Of a DNA stretch of 47,979 nucleotides, positions 9,130-17,323 are shown piece after piece. Numbering within the stretch: the stretch's first letter is position 1; each line of letters begins with the position of its first letter. This DNA is from Peptacetobacter sp900539645 (GTDB lineage Bacteria; Bacillota; Clostridia; Peptostreptococcales; Peptostreptococcaceae), in NCBI RefSeq assembly GCF_047807365.1, contig NZ_JBLOUI010000015.1, forward strand, positions 1 through 47,979, read 5' to 3'. Both the position numbers and the translations under genes were made by a program. The notes below the pieces were generated by a model. It had not been told where the DNA came from and did not search any database. It saw only the letters and a list, made by a program, of their open reading frames with translations.

Positions 9130-11202
9130 ATGAATAAGAATAGAAATAAGATTGCAGCTATGATGATGGTTGCAGCAATTACAGTTAGCTCAGTTGCTAT
9201 GCCTTCTGAGGCTTTAAATTTAAATGAAAGGGAAGATTTAAAAGTAGACTATAATTTTAATGATAGACAAAATAATGATTTAGTTGAAATTAATACAACA
9301 AACTTTCCAGATTATGAATTTAGAGAATATATAAAGGCTATAGCTGATAATGATAATGATGGTTTTTTATCTCAAGAGGAATTAAATGGAGTAACATCTA
9401 TATGTCTATATAGTAATCAAGGACAAGATTTAACAGGTATAGAATATTTCCCAAATGTAGAAAGAATAGAAGTGAATGGACTTGGATTGACAGAACTAGA
9501 TTTATCGAATAAGCAAAAATTAAAATATTTAGATTGTACTGGGAATAATCTAACATTACTAAATCTTAGTAATACGCCATTATTAGAAGAATTGTACTGT
9601 GGTGGGAATAATTTAACATCGTTAAATCTTAGTAATACACCATTATTGAAAGAATTATACTGCGGTGGAAATAATCTAACATCATTAGATATAACTAAAT
9701 GTATAGAATTAACTAAGTTGGCTTCTTCACATAATACTTTTGAATCAATAGATTTATCAAAGAATATAAATCTTGTAGAGTTATCATTAAATGAAGACAA
9801 TTTAAAGAGTATAGATATATCAAATAATAAAAGTTTAAAAGTATTAGAGTATGGTGTTATAGATGAACCGAATTCACTTGAGAGCATAAATTTTGGAAAT
9901 ATAAATTCATTGGAAACAATAACAATAAATAGAAGTTGGATAGAATCTCTGGATTTTAAAAATATGTCCAACCTAAAAGAATTAACTATAACAAGTAGTC
10001 CCATAAAAGAATTAGATTTAAGTGGATGCACTAGTTTAAAAGAAGCTTATATATATTATTGTGGTAGATTAGAAAGTTTGAATTGTGGAGCTAGTATTAA
10101 CTTGACTAAATTAGATTGTTCAGCGAATAGAACTCTTAAAAATTTAGATGTAAGTAACAATATAAATTTAAAAGAATTAACTGTTGCGTACTCAGGAATT
10201 GAATATCTAAATTTAAAAAATCAAGCTACTCTAGAAAAAGTATATATAGACGGAAGTAAGGTAAGTAAAATAGATTTAAATCCAAATGTAAGTAATAGTG
10301 TAATAGATGGTGAATTAGCAAAACCAGATGGTGGAAATGGTGGAGGAACAACAAAACCAGACCAGAAACCAGAAGAAAAGCCTGATGAAAAACCAAATAA
10401 AAAGCATGAAAAAATAATTGGTTCTGACAGATATGAAACAGCTGCAAAAATAGCCGATAAAATGGGTTCATATAATACAGTGATACTAGTAAACTCAGAT
10501 AAATCAATGGCTGATGGCTTATCAGCAGCATCATTATCTGGAAAGAAAAATGCGCCTATACTATTAGTAAAACAAGATAAAATACCAAAAGCTACAATGG
10601 ATAGAATAAACAAAGCAAGTAATGTTTATATAATAGGTGGAGAAAATGCTATATCTAAAAATGTAGAAAAACAGTTAAAAGAAAGTGGTAAAAAAATAAA
10701 TAGAATATCTGGAAAAGATAGATATGACACTTCTAAAAAAATAGCTGAATTATTAGGTGGATATGATAAAGCATTTATAGTTAATGGAGCAAAAGGTGAA
10801 GCTGATGCTATGTCTGTATCTGCAGTTGCAGCAAAATATGGTGCTCCAATACTATTAACTAATGGAAAAACTTCTATACATGATAAAAAATCAGGTGTTA
10901 AATACTATGCTATAGGTGGAACAGCAGTTATAGATAATAAATTAGAAGAAAAATATTCAGCTGAAAGAATGGCTGGAAGTGATAGATATGATACAAATTC
11001 AAGTGTTATAGATAAATTTTATAGAAAGTCAGAAAAAGTATACTTTGCAAAAGGAGATACTTTAGTGGATGCATTAACAGCGTCTGCACTAGCAAAAGAT
11101 AATGGTATAGTCTTAGTGTCTAAAAATAGAAATCATTCAGAACTTGATGGAAAAGATACAGTACAAGTTGGTGGAATGAATTTTGAAATAGACTTCGAAT
11201 AA
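9130..11202 (+). CDS. Secreted leucine-rich-repeat surface protein with CWB2 anchor
   Basis: A 690-residue exported cell-wall protein. Residues 1-29 are a signal peptide (MNKNRNKIAAMMMVAAITV..., cleavage near SEA). Next is a segment with an EF-hand-like DNDNDGFLSQEEL near residue 75. A long leucine-rich-repeat region (to about residue 395) follows, with near-exact internal duplications of the LNLSNTPLLxELYCGGNNLT unit. A Pro/Lys linker (KPEEKPDEKPNKK) leads to three CWB2 repeats (IGSDRYETA, ISGKDRYDTS, MAGSDRYDTN) that anchor S-layer-type proteins to the wall in Peptostreptococcaceae. AGGGAGG sets the start. Ligand unknown; a host or cell contact role is inferred. Expression is probably gated by the upstream repeat tract and terminator. 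Confidence 0.88.
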   Translation: MNKNRNKIAAMMMVAAITVSSVAMPSEALNLNEREDLKVDYNFNDRQNNDLVEINTTNFPDYEFREYIKAIADNDNDGFLSQEELNGVTSICLYSNQGQDLTGIEYFPNVERIEVNGLGLTELDLSNKQKLKYLDCTGNNLTLLNLSNTPLLEELYCGGNNLTSLNLSNTPLLKELYCGGNNLTSLDITKCIELTKLASSHNTFESIDLSKNINLVELSLNEDNLKSIDISNNKSLKVLEYGVIDEPNSLESINFGNINSLETITINRSWIESLDFKNMSNLKELTITSSPIKELDLSGCTSLKEAYIYYCGRLESLNCGASINLTKLDCSANRTLKNLDVSNNINLKELTVAYSGIEYLNLKNQATLEKVYIDGSKVSKIDLNPNVSNSVIDGELAKPDGGNGGGTTKPDQKPEEKPDEKPNKKHEKIIGSDRYETAAKIADKMGSYNTVILVNSDKSMADGLSAASLSGKKNAPILLVKQDKIPKATMDRINKASNVYIIGGENAISKNVEKQLKESGKKINRISGKDRYDTSKKIAELLGGYDKAFIVNGAKGEADAMSVSAVAAKYGAPILLTNGKTSIHDKKSGVKYYAIGGTAVIDNKLEEKYSAERMAGSDRYDTNSSVIDKFYRKSEKVYFAKGDTLVDALTASALAKDNGIVLVSKNRNHSELDGKDTVQVGGMNFEIDFE

Positions 11203-11218
11203 AAAACAAACTAAAAAG

Positions 11219-11253
11219 TGCTACTATGATTAACCTCATGGTAGCATTTTTTT
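11219..11253 (+). terminator. Terminator of the LRR surface protein gene
   Basis: TGCTACTATGA pairs with TCATGGTAGCA, followed by seven T. Confidence 0.88.
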
Positions 11254-11309
11254 ATTTGAAGCAATTTTAAAAAGTTCTCCAACCTTTGTATAATCGCTGT
11301 CGCAAGATG

Positions 11310-11466
11310 CTTTTTAATCAGCCGTATATTTTGTGTAATCACAAATTAATTTGCATCGACAATTCTGCAAACGCCTCGCAACTGCTAAATGTGTTACATA
11401 AAAGTGCGAGGCGCTGAAGCCTGGAGAGCAAATAATTGTGATTGCGCAAAATAGGCTGTTAAAAAG
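11310..11466 (-). repeat. Hairpin element copy 2 (reverse)
   Basis: The core at 11357-11426 is the reverse complement of the family motif (CGACAATTCTGCA ... GAAGCCTGGAG), with inner stem GCGCCTCGCAC. Outer arms TTTTTAATCAGCC...TGTAATCACAAATTAATTTGC and GCAAATAATTGTGATTGCG...GGCTGTTAAAAA fold back on each other. It fills most of the gap between the LRR gene and the cofactor cluster. It is the one full copy not on the coding strand of a gene just upstream. Confidence 0.85.
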
Positions 11467-11484
11467 AAATTGTGATGACTTTTA

Positions 11485-11536
11485 TTGACATATGTCATAA
11501 ACAGAGTATAATTATAGTTGTAAGTGACATATGTCG
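11485..11536 (+). promoter_or_regulatory. Promoter with twin TGACATATGTCA operators
   Basis: TTGACA (11485-11490), 16 bases, TATAAT (11507-11512). A perfect 12-bp palindrome TGACATATGTCA (11486-11497) overlaps the -35, and a second near-copy TGACATATGTCG (11525-11536) lies just past the start of transcription, 39 bases centre to centre. This is the layout of a repressor site pair. The first gene encodes a helix-turn-helix DUF134 protein, so autoregulation is a fair guess. Confidence 0.75.
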
Positions 11537-11555
11537 ATAACTTAGGAGGTGTTTT

Positions 11556-11930
11556 ATGCCTAGACCAATTAAATGGAGAAATGTTTGCGGTCTTCCAGAA
11601 AATGAGAGATTTGGACCGATAGACGCTCCTGAATCAGAGAGAAAATTTATAACTATGACTGTAGATGAGTACGAAACAATAAGATTAATAGATCTTGAAG
11701 GTTTCAATCAGACTCAGTGTGCAGAGCAGATGAATATCGCGAGAACTACAGTACAGGGAATTTACACAAGTGCGAGAAAAAAACTTGCGGAATCTCTTGT
11801 AAATGGTAGTGTTTTAGTTATAAAAGGTGGGGAGTACGTCCTTACAGAAGGCTCAGGAATGGGCTGTATGCGAGGATGTAAGAAATGTAGAAAGAGAAAG
11901 ATGATGGAAAAAGAACATCAAGAAAAATAA
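11556..11930 (+). CDS. DUF134 family helix-turn-helix protein
   Basis: A 124-residue protein with the DUF134 (UPF0251) signature MPRPIKWRNVCGLPENERFGP. It continues with a sigma-factor-like helix-turn-helix (TVDEYETIRLIDLEGFNQTQCAEQMNIARTTVQ, about residues 35-67) and a C-terminal cysteine cluster CMRGCKKCRKRK that may bind metal. It is probably a DNA-binding regulator of the cluster it heads. TAGGAGG sets the ATG. The NifX-like gene follows after 20 bases. Confidence 0.85.
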   Translation: MPRPIKWRNVCGLPENERFGPIDAPESERKFITMTVDEYETIRLIDLEGFNQTQCAEQMNIARTTVQGIYTSARKKLAESLVNGSVLVIKGGEYVLTEGSGMGCMRGCKKCRKRKMMEKEHQEK

Positions 11931-11950
11931 AATAAAGGACGTGTAAAATT

Positions 11951-12319
11951 ATGAGAATAGCTATACCAGTAGACGAAAAAAATATAGATTCAGAGGTTTG
12001 TATATCATTTGGACGTACACCATACTTCCTAATATACGATACAGAAAACGGAAACGAAGAAATTTTAGACAATAGTGCAATAGCAGAATCAGCAGGTGCA
12101 GGAATTAAGGCATCTCAGACAATAGTAGATGCTGAGGTTGAAGTTTTATTAACTCCAAGATGTGGTGAAAATGCAGCCGAAGTTCTTGAAGCTGGAGAAG
12201 TTAAGATGTATAGAACATTTAAAGGAACTGCAAGAGAAAATATAGAAGCTTTTAAAGAAGGAAAATTAGAGGAATTAACTGAAATCCACGCTGGATTCCA
12301 CGGACATGGTGCAAACTAG
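11951..12319 (+). CDS. NifX/NifB C-terminal-like (dinitrogenase Fe-Mo cofactor family) protein
   Basis: A 122-residue single-domain protein of the Fe-Mo cofactor biosynthesis family (PF02579). It begins MRIAIPVDEKNIDSEVCISFGRTPYFLIYD and contains the LTPRCGENAAEVLEAG loop and a C-terminal His-rich HAGFHGHG. Such proteins bind or carry metal clusters; no nitrogenase gene is here, so a nitrogenase role is not implied. It is followed at once by an ATPase gene starting 2 bases after its stop. Confidence 0.85.
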   Translation: MRIAIPVDEKNIDSEVCISFGRTPYFLIYDTENGNEEILDNSAIAESAGAGIKASQTIVDAEVEVLLTPRCGENAAEVLEAGEVKMYRTFKGTARENIEAFKEGKLEELTEIHAGFHGHGAN

Positions 12320-12320
12320 T

Positions 12321-13190
12321 ATGAATATAGCAGTACTTAGTGGAAAGGGTGGAACAGGAAAAACCCTTCTTTCAGTAAATATGGCTGCAGCATCAAAATC
12401 AGCTACTTATATAGATTGCGATGTTGAGGAGCCAAATGGATATTTGTTCTTTAAGCCAGAAGAAATTGTAGAAGAAAATGTATCTGTAAAAATTCCTGAG
12501 GTCGATAAAGAACTTTGTAGTGGTTGTAGAAAATGCGTGGATTTCTGCAAATTTAATGCACTTGCATTTATAAAAAAGGCACCGATTGTGTTTGGAGATA
12601 TTTGCCATTCGTGTGGAGGGTGCTCGCTACTATGTCCAGAAAATGCAATTACTGAAAAAGATAAAGTAATAGGAAAAATAGAAAAAGGAAAATCTCAGGG
12701 AATTGATGTTTATACAGGAATTTTGAATACTGGCGAGGTGTCAGGAGTTCCTATAATAGAGAAATTGCTTGAGGAAAATCGTGCAACAGATAATGAAAAA
12801 CTTTCTATTATAGACTGCCCTCCAGGAAGTGCGTGCATAGTAATGGAAAGTATAAAAGATGCTGATTTTTGTGTGCTAGTTGCTGAGCCGACAGCATTTG
12901 GAGCACATAACTTAGAAATGGTATATGAGCTAGTTAGTTTATTTGGTAAACCATTTGGGGTAGTGCTAAATAAATGCTTAGATGGAGAAAATCCTTCAGA
13001 AGAATTTTGCAAAGAAAAGGGAATAAAAATTCTTGGAAGAGTTCCTTTTGAAAAAGAACTTGGAGAGCTAAATTCAAATGCAAAAATAGCAGCAAGAGAG
13101 AGCGAAAAATACAATAATTTGTTTAAAGATATACTTGAAACAGTGAAAGGAGAGGTGCAACGTGAAACAGCTTCTTATACTGAGCGGTAA
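12321..13190 (+). CDS. MinD/Mrp-type P-loop ATPase with inserted ferredoxin domain (first of pair)
   Basis: A 289-residue protein with a deviant Walker A, SGKGGTGKT, at residues 7-15. An inserted 2x[4Fe-4S] ferredoxin-like domain (CSGCRKCVDFCKFNA and CHSCGGCSLLCPENA) follows, then the switch motif DCPPGSAC. It belongs to the ferredoxin-bearing Mrp/NBP35-like ATPases linked to iron-sulfur or metal cofactor handling. The ATG at 12321 starts the family sequence MNIAVLSGKGG. A slightly longer reading would overlap the upstream gene without a ribosome site. Its last 29 bases overlap the next ATPase gene, suggesting coupled translation. Confidence 0.85.
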   Translation: MNIAVLSGKGGTGKTLLSVNMAAASKSATYIDCDVEEPNGYLFFKPEEIVEENVSVKIPEVDKELCSGCRKCVDFCKFNALAFIKKAPIVFGDICHSCGGCSLLCPENAITEKDKVIGKIEKGKSQGIDVYTGILNTGEVSGVPIIEKLLEENRATDNEKLSIIDCPPGSACIVMESIKDADFCVLVAEPTAFGAHNLEMVYELVSLFGKPFGVVLNKCLDGENPSEEFCKEKGIKILGRVPFEKELGELNSNAKIAARESEKYNNLFKDILETVKGEVQRETASYTER

Positions 13191-14082
13191 GGGTGGAACT
13201 GGGAAAACTACTGTAGCTAGCTCATTTATAAAGCTTTCAAATACAAAAGCTTATGCTGATTGTGATGTGGATGCTCCAAACCTTCACCTTGTAGCAGGTA
13301 AAAAAACTGAGCCTAAGAAGGAAGCGTACTATGGACTTCCAAAGGCAGTAATAGATCAAGATAAATGCATCCAATGTGGGAAATGTATGGAAAACTGTAA
13401 ATTTGACTCTATAATGGAGAAAGATGGAGAGTTTTCTGTAAAGATATTTGGCTGTGAGGGATGTGGTGTGTGTGAATACGTATGTCCTTCAAATGCAATA
13501 AGTATGGAGAAATCTCCTGCAGGAGATACTATGCTTTATAAAGATGAAGATAGAGTATTTTCAACAGCCAAGTTGTACATGGGAAGTGGTACATCTGGAA
13601 AACTTGTTACAGAAGTTAAGAAAAATATGAGAGATAATGCAGCTGACGATGTAGAAATTGCCGTTATCGACGGATCTCCAGGAATTGGATGTCCTGTAAT
13701 AGCTTCTTTAAACGGTGTGGATGCACTTCTGATAGTTGCAGAGCCTTCTATTTCTGGGATGAGCGATATGGAGAGAATTATAACAACTGCAGCGAGATTT
13801 AGAGTAAAAACTGCTGTATGTGTAAATAAATTCGATACTAATATAGAAAATACAAATAAAATAGAAGAATTCTGTAAAGAAAATAATATTTCTTTAGTAG
13901 GGAAAATTCCTTATGATACAGAGGCAGTTAAGGCGATAAACAGTGGAAAAACTATAGTTGAGGTAGATTGCCCTTCTGGAAATGCTGTTAGAGAGGTATA
14001 TAAAAAGGTTGTTGATATGCTTTCTGAAGAAACGGAAAAAGTTTCTAAAGGGAAGGATTACGAAAACGTAATAACATTATAA
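13162..14082 (+). CDS. MinD/Mrp-type P-loop ATPase with inserted ferredoxin domain (second of pair)
   Basis: A 306-residue paralogue of the preceding gene: Walker A LSGKGGTGKTT, ferredoxin insert CIQCGKCMENCKFDS and CEGCGVCEYVCPSNA, and DGSPGIGCP switch. GTG start with AGGAGAGG nine bases upstream. The overlap with the first paralogue suggests fixed stoichiometry, possibly a heterodimer. The partner NifX-like proteins on both sides suggest the pair loads or moves a metal cluster; the cluster's identity cannot be read from sequence. Confidence 0.86.
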   Translation: MKQLLILSGKGGTGKTTVASSFIKLSNTKAYADCDVDAPNLHLVAGKKTEPKKEAYYGLPKAVIDQDKCIQCGKCMENCKFDSIMEKDGEFSVKIFGCEGCGVCEYVCPSNAISMEKSPAGDTMLYKDEDRVFSTAKLYMGSGTSGKLVTEVKKNMRDNAADDVEIAVIDGSPGIGCPVIASLNGVDALLIVAEPSISGMSDMERIITTAARFRVKTAVCVNKFDTNIENTNKIEEFCKENNISLVGKIPYDTEAVKAINSGKTIVEVDCPSGNAVREVYKKVVDMLSEETEKVSKGKDYENVITL

Positions 14083-14150
14083 AGTATTAATTGTAGTATA
14101 TTATGAAATATTAATAATATAAAATATTTTGGGAAAAGAGATGTTAAACT

Positions 14151-14975
14151 ATGATAATAAAAACACTTTGCGAGAACACATCTGTAAATGAAGATATAAA
14201 GGCTGAGCATGGGCTTAGTTTTTATCTTGAGTTAAATAATGGAAGAAAGCTTATGATAGACACAGGTCAGACAGACTTATTCTATGAAAACGCTGAAAAA
14301 ATGGGAGTAGATGTATCTGATGTGGAATGTCTTGTGATTTCACATGGGCATTACGACCACGTTGGAGGATTGAACAAATTCCTTGAAGTGAATAAAAAAG
14401 CAAAGGTTTATGTGCACGAGCTTGGATTTGACGATTATTTTTCTAAGAGTAGCGGAGAAATAAAATACATTGGAATGGATAAAAATCTTGAAGAAAATAC
14501 TAAAATTGTAAAAACTAAAGGTATATTTGAAGTTGATGAAGATATTAAATTATTCTCAGATGTAACACATGAAACTCCATTACCTGCTTCAAATTCAGGT
14601 CTTTTTATGAAAGAAAATGGAGAAATAGTTCAGGATAAGTTTTTACATGAGCAAAATACAATTATAAAAGAGGATGGGAAGTACGTCCTATTTACAGGAT
14701 GTTCACACAATGGAATAGTTAATATACTAAAACAGTTCTACAAAAATGAAGGAAGATACCCAGATTTCGTGATAGGAGGATTCCATTTTTCTTGGAAAAA
14801 TGCAGATGCAGATGCTGATTTTAGCTATGTAGATGAAGTAGGAAAATTCCTATTAGAAACAGGAGCTAAGTTCTACACAGGTCATTGCACAGGAATTCCA
14901 GCATATGAAAGACTTAAAGAAATCATGGGAGATAAGATTGATTATTTAGCCTCAGGATCTGTTGAGACTTTATAA
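14151..14975 (+). CDS. Metallo-beta-lactamase fold hydrolase
   Basis: A 274-residue MBL-fold protein with the metal motif SHGHYDHVGG (about residues 63-72), further ligands in GCSHNGIVN and GGFHFSW, and a C-terminal GHCTGIPAYE. It resembles the subfamily annotated as 7,8-dihydropterin-6-methyl-4-aminobenzene phosphate synthase-like. Substrate unknown. It lies 68 bases downstream of the ATPase pair and before the second NifX-like gene, so it appears to belong to the same cluster. Confidence 0.82.
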   Translation: MIIKTLCENTSVNEDIKAEHGLSFYLELNNGRKLMIDTGQTDLFYENAEKMGVDVSDVECLVISHGHYDHVGGLNKFLEVNKKAKVYVHELGFDDYFSKSSGEIKYIGMDKNLEENTKIVKTKGIFEVDEDIKLFSDVTHETPLPASNSGLFMKENGEIVQDKFLHEQNTIIKEDGKYVLFTGCSHNGIVNILKQFYKNEGRYPDFVIGGFHFSWKNADADADFSYVDEVGKFLLETGAKFYTGHCTGIPAYERLKEIMGDKIDYLASGSVETL

Positions 14976-15035
14976 ATAAATAAATAATTTAAATTCAGTC
15001 GCAATTTTACGACGTTATTATATGGAGGTATTAAG

Positions 15036-15398
15036 ATGTTAAAAATAGCAGTAGCAAGTGAAGAAAAAATGGTAGCAGGACACTTTGGTCATTGCTCAAA
15101 CTTCAATATATTTGATATTGAAGACGGAAAAATAGTTAAAGAAGAATCAATAGCAAATCCAGGACATAAACCAGGATTTTTACCTAATTTCTTAAATGAT
15201 ATGGGTGTTAAAGTTGTTATATCTGGTGGTATGGGCGGTGGCGCCATAGAAATATTCAACGAAAAGAATATAGAAGTTATAACTGGTGCAACTGGTGAAG
15301 CTAAAGCTGCAGTAGAAGCTTATGTAGCTGGAAACTTAAAATCAACTGGAAGCGTATGTAACAAACATGAACATCATGGAGAATGCGGAAATCATTAA
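15036..15398 (+). CDS. NifX-like (dinitrogenase Fe-Mo cofactor family) protein, second copy
   Basis: A 120-residue PF02579 protein: MLKIAVASEEKMVAGHFGHCSNFNIF, the loop VVISGGMGGGAIEIFNEKNIEVITGA, and a tail CNKHEHHGECGNH that could bind metal. It is a diverged relative of the NifX-like gene at 11951, so the cluster is bracketed by two such proteins. TGGAGG precedes the ATG. Copy 3 of the hairpin element follows ten bases after the stop. Confidence 0.85.
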   Translation: MLKIAVASEEKMVAGHFGHCSNFNIFDIEDGKIVKEESIANPGHKPGFLPNFLNDMGVKVVISGGMGGGAIEIFNEKNIEVITGATGEAKAAVEAYVAGNLKSTGSVCNKHEHHGECGNH

Positions 15399-15407
15399 TG
15401 AGAGAGA

Positions 15408-15597
15408 GGCTGTTGCAAGGATTTGCAGCAGCCTTTTTTGAGGGCTTTGAACAACATATTAATTCCCTTCCAGGCTTCGGCGTGGTGTGTGATATATAGT
15501 TTGTTGAAAAACAATCTCACGCCTGCAGATTGTCAGTGGAATTTAATATGTTATTCAAAAGCCCAAAAGGTTACTTGCAAAATCCTTGCTAACAGCC
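15408..15597 (+). repeat. Hairpin element copy 3 (forward, full length)
   Basis: The ends are inverted repeats: GGCTGTTGCAAGGATTTGCA at the left, and TTGCAAAATCCTTGCTAACAGCC at the right. Inside are arms GGGCTTTGAACAACATATTAATTCC / GGAATTTAATATGTTATTCAAAAGCCC. The core at 15468-15534 is TTCCAGGCTTCGGCGTG...CACGCCTGCAGATTGTCAG. The left 27 bases alone form a GGCTGTTGCAA...TGCAGCAGCC hairpin with six T, a working terminator for the NifX-like gene. An open frame inside (15423-15614) is a by-product. Confidence 0.88.
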
Positions 15598-15721
15598 ATC
15601 ATCTTATTTGCTGATTTCTAATATAAAGAATAAGTTTATAAATGGTATAATTAGGGTATATAATGAGTATGTTAATGAAATAGTAAATTTATGAAATTTG
15701 TTTTATATGGAGGGATACGAT

Positions 15722-16183
15722 ATGTTAGAAGTAGGTACTAAGGCACCAGATTTTACATTGCCAGATCAGAATGGGGATATGCATAGTTTAGCGGATTATA
15801 GAGGTAAGAAGGTTCTTTTATATTTCTATCCAAAGGATAATACACCTGGTTGTACTAAACAGGCTTGTGGTTATAGTGAGAGAGCACCTAAGTTTGAGGA
15901 AAATGGTGTTGTTGTTCTTGGAATTAGCAAGGATAGTGTTGCATCACATAAGAGATTTGAAGAAAAACAGGGACTTTCTTTTACAATTCTTTCAGATACA
16001 GAGTTAGAAGCAATACAGGCTTATGATGTTTGGAAAGAAAAGAAGAATTTTGGCAAGGTTTCAATGGGTGTTGTGAGAACTACTTATCTTATAGATGAGG
16101 AAGGGGTAATCGTTGAAGCGAATGGCAAGGTAAAAGCTGCTGAAGACCCAGAAAAGATGCTAAATTTAGTAGAAAATATGTAA
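15722..16183 (+). CDS. bcp: Thioredoxin-dependent thiol peroxidase (Bcp/PrxQ peroxiredoxin)
   Basis: A 153-residue peroxiredoxin that reduces hydroperoxides using thioredoxin. It begins MLEVGTKAPDFTLPDQNGD. The peroxidatic cysteine is in FYPKDNTPGCTKQACGYSE, with the resolving cysteine five residues on (CTKQAC), the PrxQ pattern. The WKEKKNFGKVSMGVVRTTYLID segment is typical. The ATG at 15722 follows TGGAGGG by a proper distance; an in-frame ATG 24 bases upstream overlaps no ribosome site. Confidence 0.93.
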   Translation: MLEVGTKAPDFTLPDQNGDMHSLADYRGKKVLLYFYPKDNTPGCTKQACGYSERAPKFEENGVVVLGISKDSVASHKRFEEKQGLSFTILSDTELEAIQAYDVWKEKKNFGKVSMGVVRTTYLIDEEGVIVEANGKVKAAEDPEKMLNLVENM

Positions 16184-16221
16184 TTAGATAAAAATATTGT
16201 AAGTAAATATACGATAAATTA

Positions 16222-16251
16222 AAACACTTCACAAATTTGTGAGGTGTTTTT
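16222..16251 (+). terminator. Terminator of bcp
   Basis: AACACTTCACAAATTTGTGAGGTGTT hairpin followed by T residues. Confidence 0.8.
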
Positions 16252-16305
16252 ATGTGTATATGGATATATTAAAAGTAGAAGGATAATAGAAGTGATAATT
16301 TTTGA

Positions 16306-16368
16306 TTTTAACTTAAAAAATTGACTTTTAACATTTGTTAAGTTAAAATGAAATAAATTAAGTTAAAA
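16306..16368 (+). promoter_or_regulatory. Promoter with three TTAAGTTAAAA operator copies
   Basis: TTGACT (16321-16326), 17 bases, TAAAAT (16344-16349). The 11-mer TTAAGTTAAAA occurs at 16338-16348 and again at 16358-16368, exactly 20 bases apart. Its inverse TTTTAACTTAA is at 16306-16316. The sites cover the -10, the start region and the upstream flank, as in toxin-antitoxin autoregulation. Confidence 0.7.
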
Positions 16369-16381
16369 GGAGTGGATTGGT

Positions 16382-17323
16382 ATGATTACTAGTTTATTTG
16401 GAATTGATGTAAGTTATGAAAATTGGGATAAAGAAGACTTATTACCTCTATATATTGCAGGAAGTTATATGTTTTGGAAGGCGTCTATATATGATATACG
16501 TTTCATTATAATTGAGCCAAAGGAAGATTTAGTAACCCTTCCAGCATTAAAAAAACAAATATTAAAAATACAAGAGATAGATAATGTGCCAGTTGTTTTG
16601 AAGATGAAATCAGTATCTAATTATAGAAGAAAAAGTTTAATAGAGAGTAAGATTCCATTTATTACTGACAGACAAGTATTTTTGCCGTTTATAGGAACTT
16701 TGCTAGTTGATGATAAAATAATTGAAAAGCCAATTGAAAAGATTGATAAGTTTGTTTTTTCAACACAATTATTATTTTTATTTTATACTTATAATAGAAA
16801 TAAAAAGATGTATATTTCTGAAGCAGCAAAAATACTTCCATTTACAGCAATGACATTGACAAGAGCTGTAAAACAATTAGAATCAACAGGTATGTTTATA
16901 ACGTCGAAGGATGGTGTGAATAAGATAATTGAATCAAAATATGAGAGAATTGATTTATTTAAAAATGGTAAAAAATATTTATTAAATCCAGTTATAAAGT
17001 CAGGTTATATTGATAAAGAAAATATAACAGATGATATGGTTTACGCAAGTGAAACAGCATTATCAGAGAAGACAATGTTAAATCCAAGCAAAGTTGTAAC
17101 TTATGCAATAGAAGGAAAGAAGTTTGATAAAAAGAGGTTAATGGATGAATTAATAGATCCACAAAAGCAAGTAAAACTTGAATTGTGGGCATATAATCCA
17201 AAGCTATTTTCTAATGATGAAACAGTCGATAATTTATCACTTATATTATCTTTTGAGGAAAATAATGATGAAAGAATCGAAGAAGCAATAGAAGAGATAT
17301 TAGAAAGAGAGCTGAAAGAATAA
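16382..17323 (+). CDS. Winged-helix protein, candidate antitoxin of an AbiE-like pair
   Basis: A 313-residue protein without membrane segments. Residues about 135-190 (MYISEAAKILPFTAMTLTRAVKQLESTGMF, then a basic strand) read as a winged helix-turn-helix. The N-terminal half is undefined. The stop overlaps the next start (TAATG), so the two are translationally coupled. The partner is a nucleotidyltransferase of AbiEii type, which suggests this is the DNA-binding antitoxin that autorepresses at the repeated TTAAGTTAAAA sites. It lacks a clear AbiEi signature, so the family assignment is tentative. AAAGGAG sets the start. CAA-rich glutamine codons suggest acquisition. Confidence 0.6.
   Translation: MITSLFGIDVSYENWDKEDLLPLYIAGSYMFWKASIYDIRFIIIEPKEDLVTLPALKKQILKIQEIDNVPVVLKMKSVSNYRRKSLIESKIPFITDRQVFLPFIGTLLVDDKIIEKPIEKIDKFVFSTQLLFLFYTYNRNKKMYISEAAKILPFTAMTLTRAVKQLESTGMFITSKDGVNKIIESKYERIDLFKNGKKYLLNPVIKSGYIDKENITDDMVYASETALSEKTMLNPSKVVTYAIEGKKFDKKRLMDELIDPQKQVKLELWAYNPKLFSNDETVDNLSLILSFEENNDERIEEAIEEILERELKE

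Noticed and set aside
9417..10613. Long open frames on the minus strand opposite the LRR gene
   Set aside because: They mirror the repetitive leucine-rich coding sequence, lack ribosome sites, and the + frame has signal peptide, LRR and CWB2 domains.
15423..15614. 63-codon open frame after the second nifX-like gene
   Set aside because: It lies inside hairpin element copy 3, has no ribosome site and its sequence is dictated by the palindrome.
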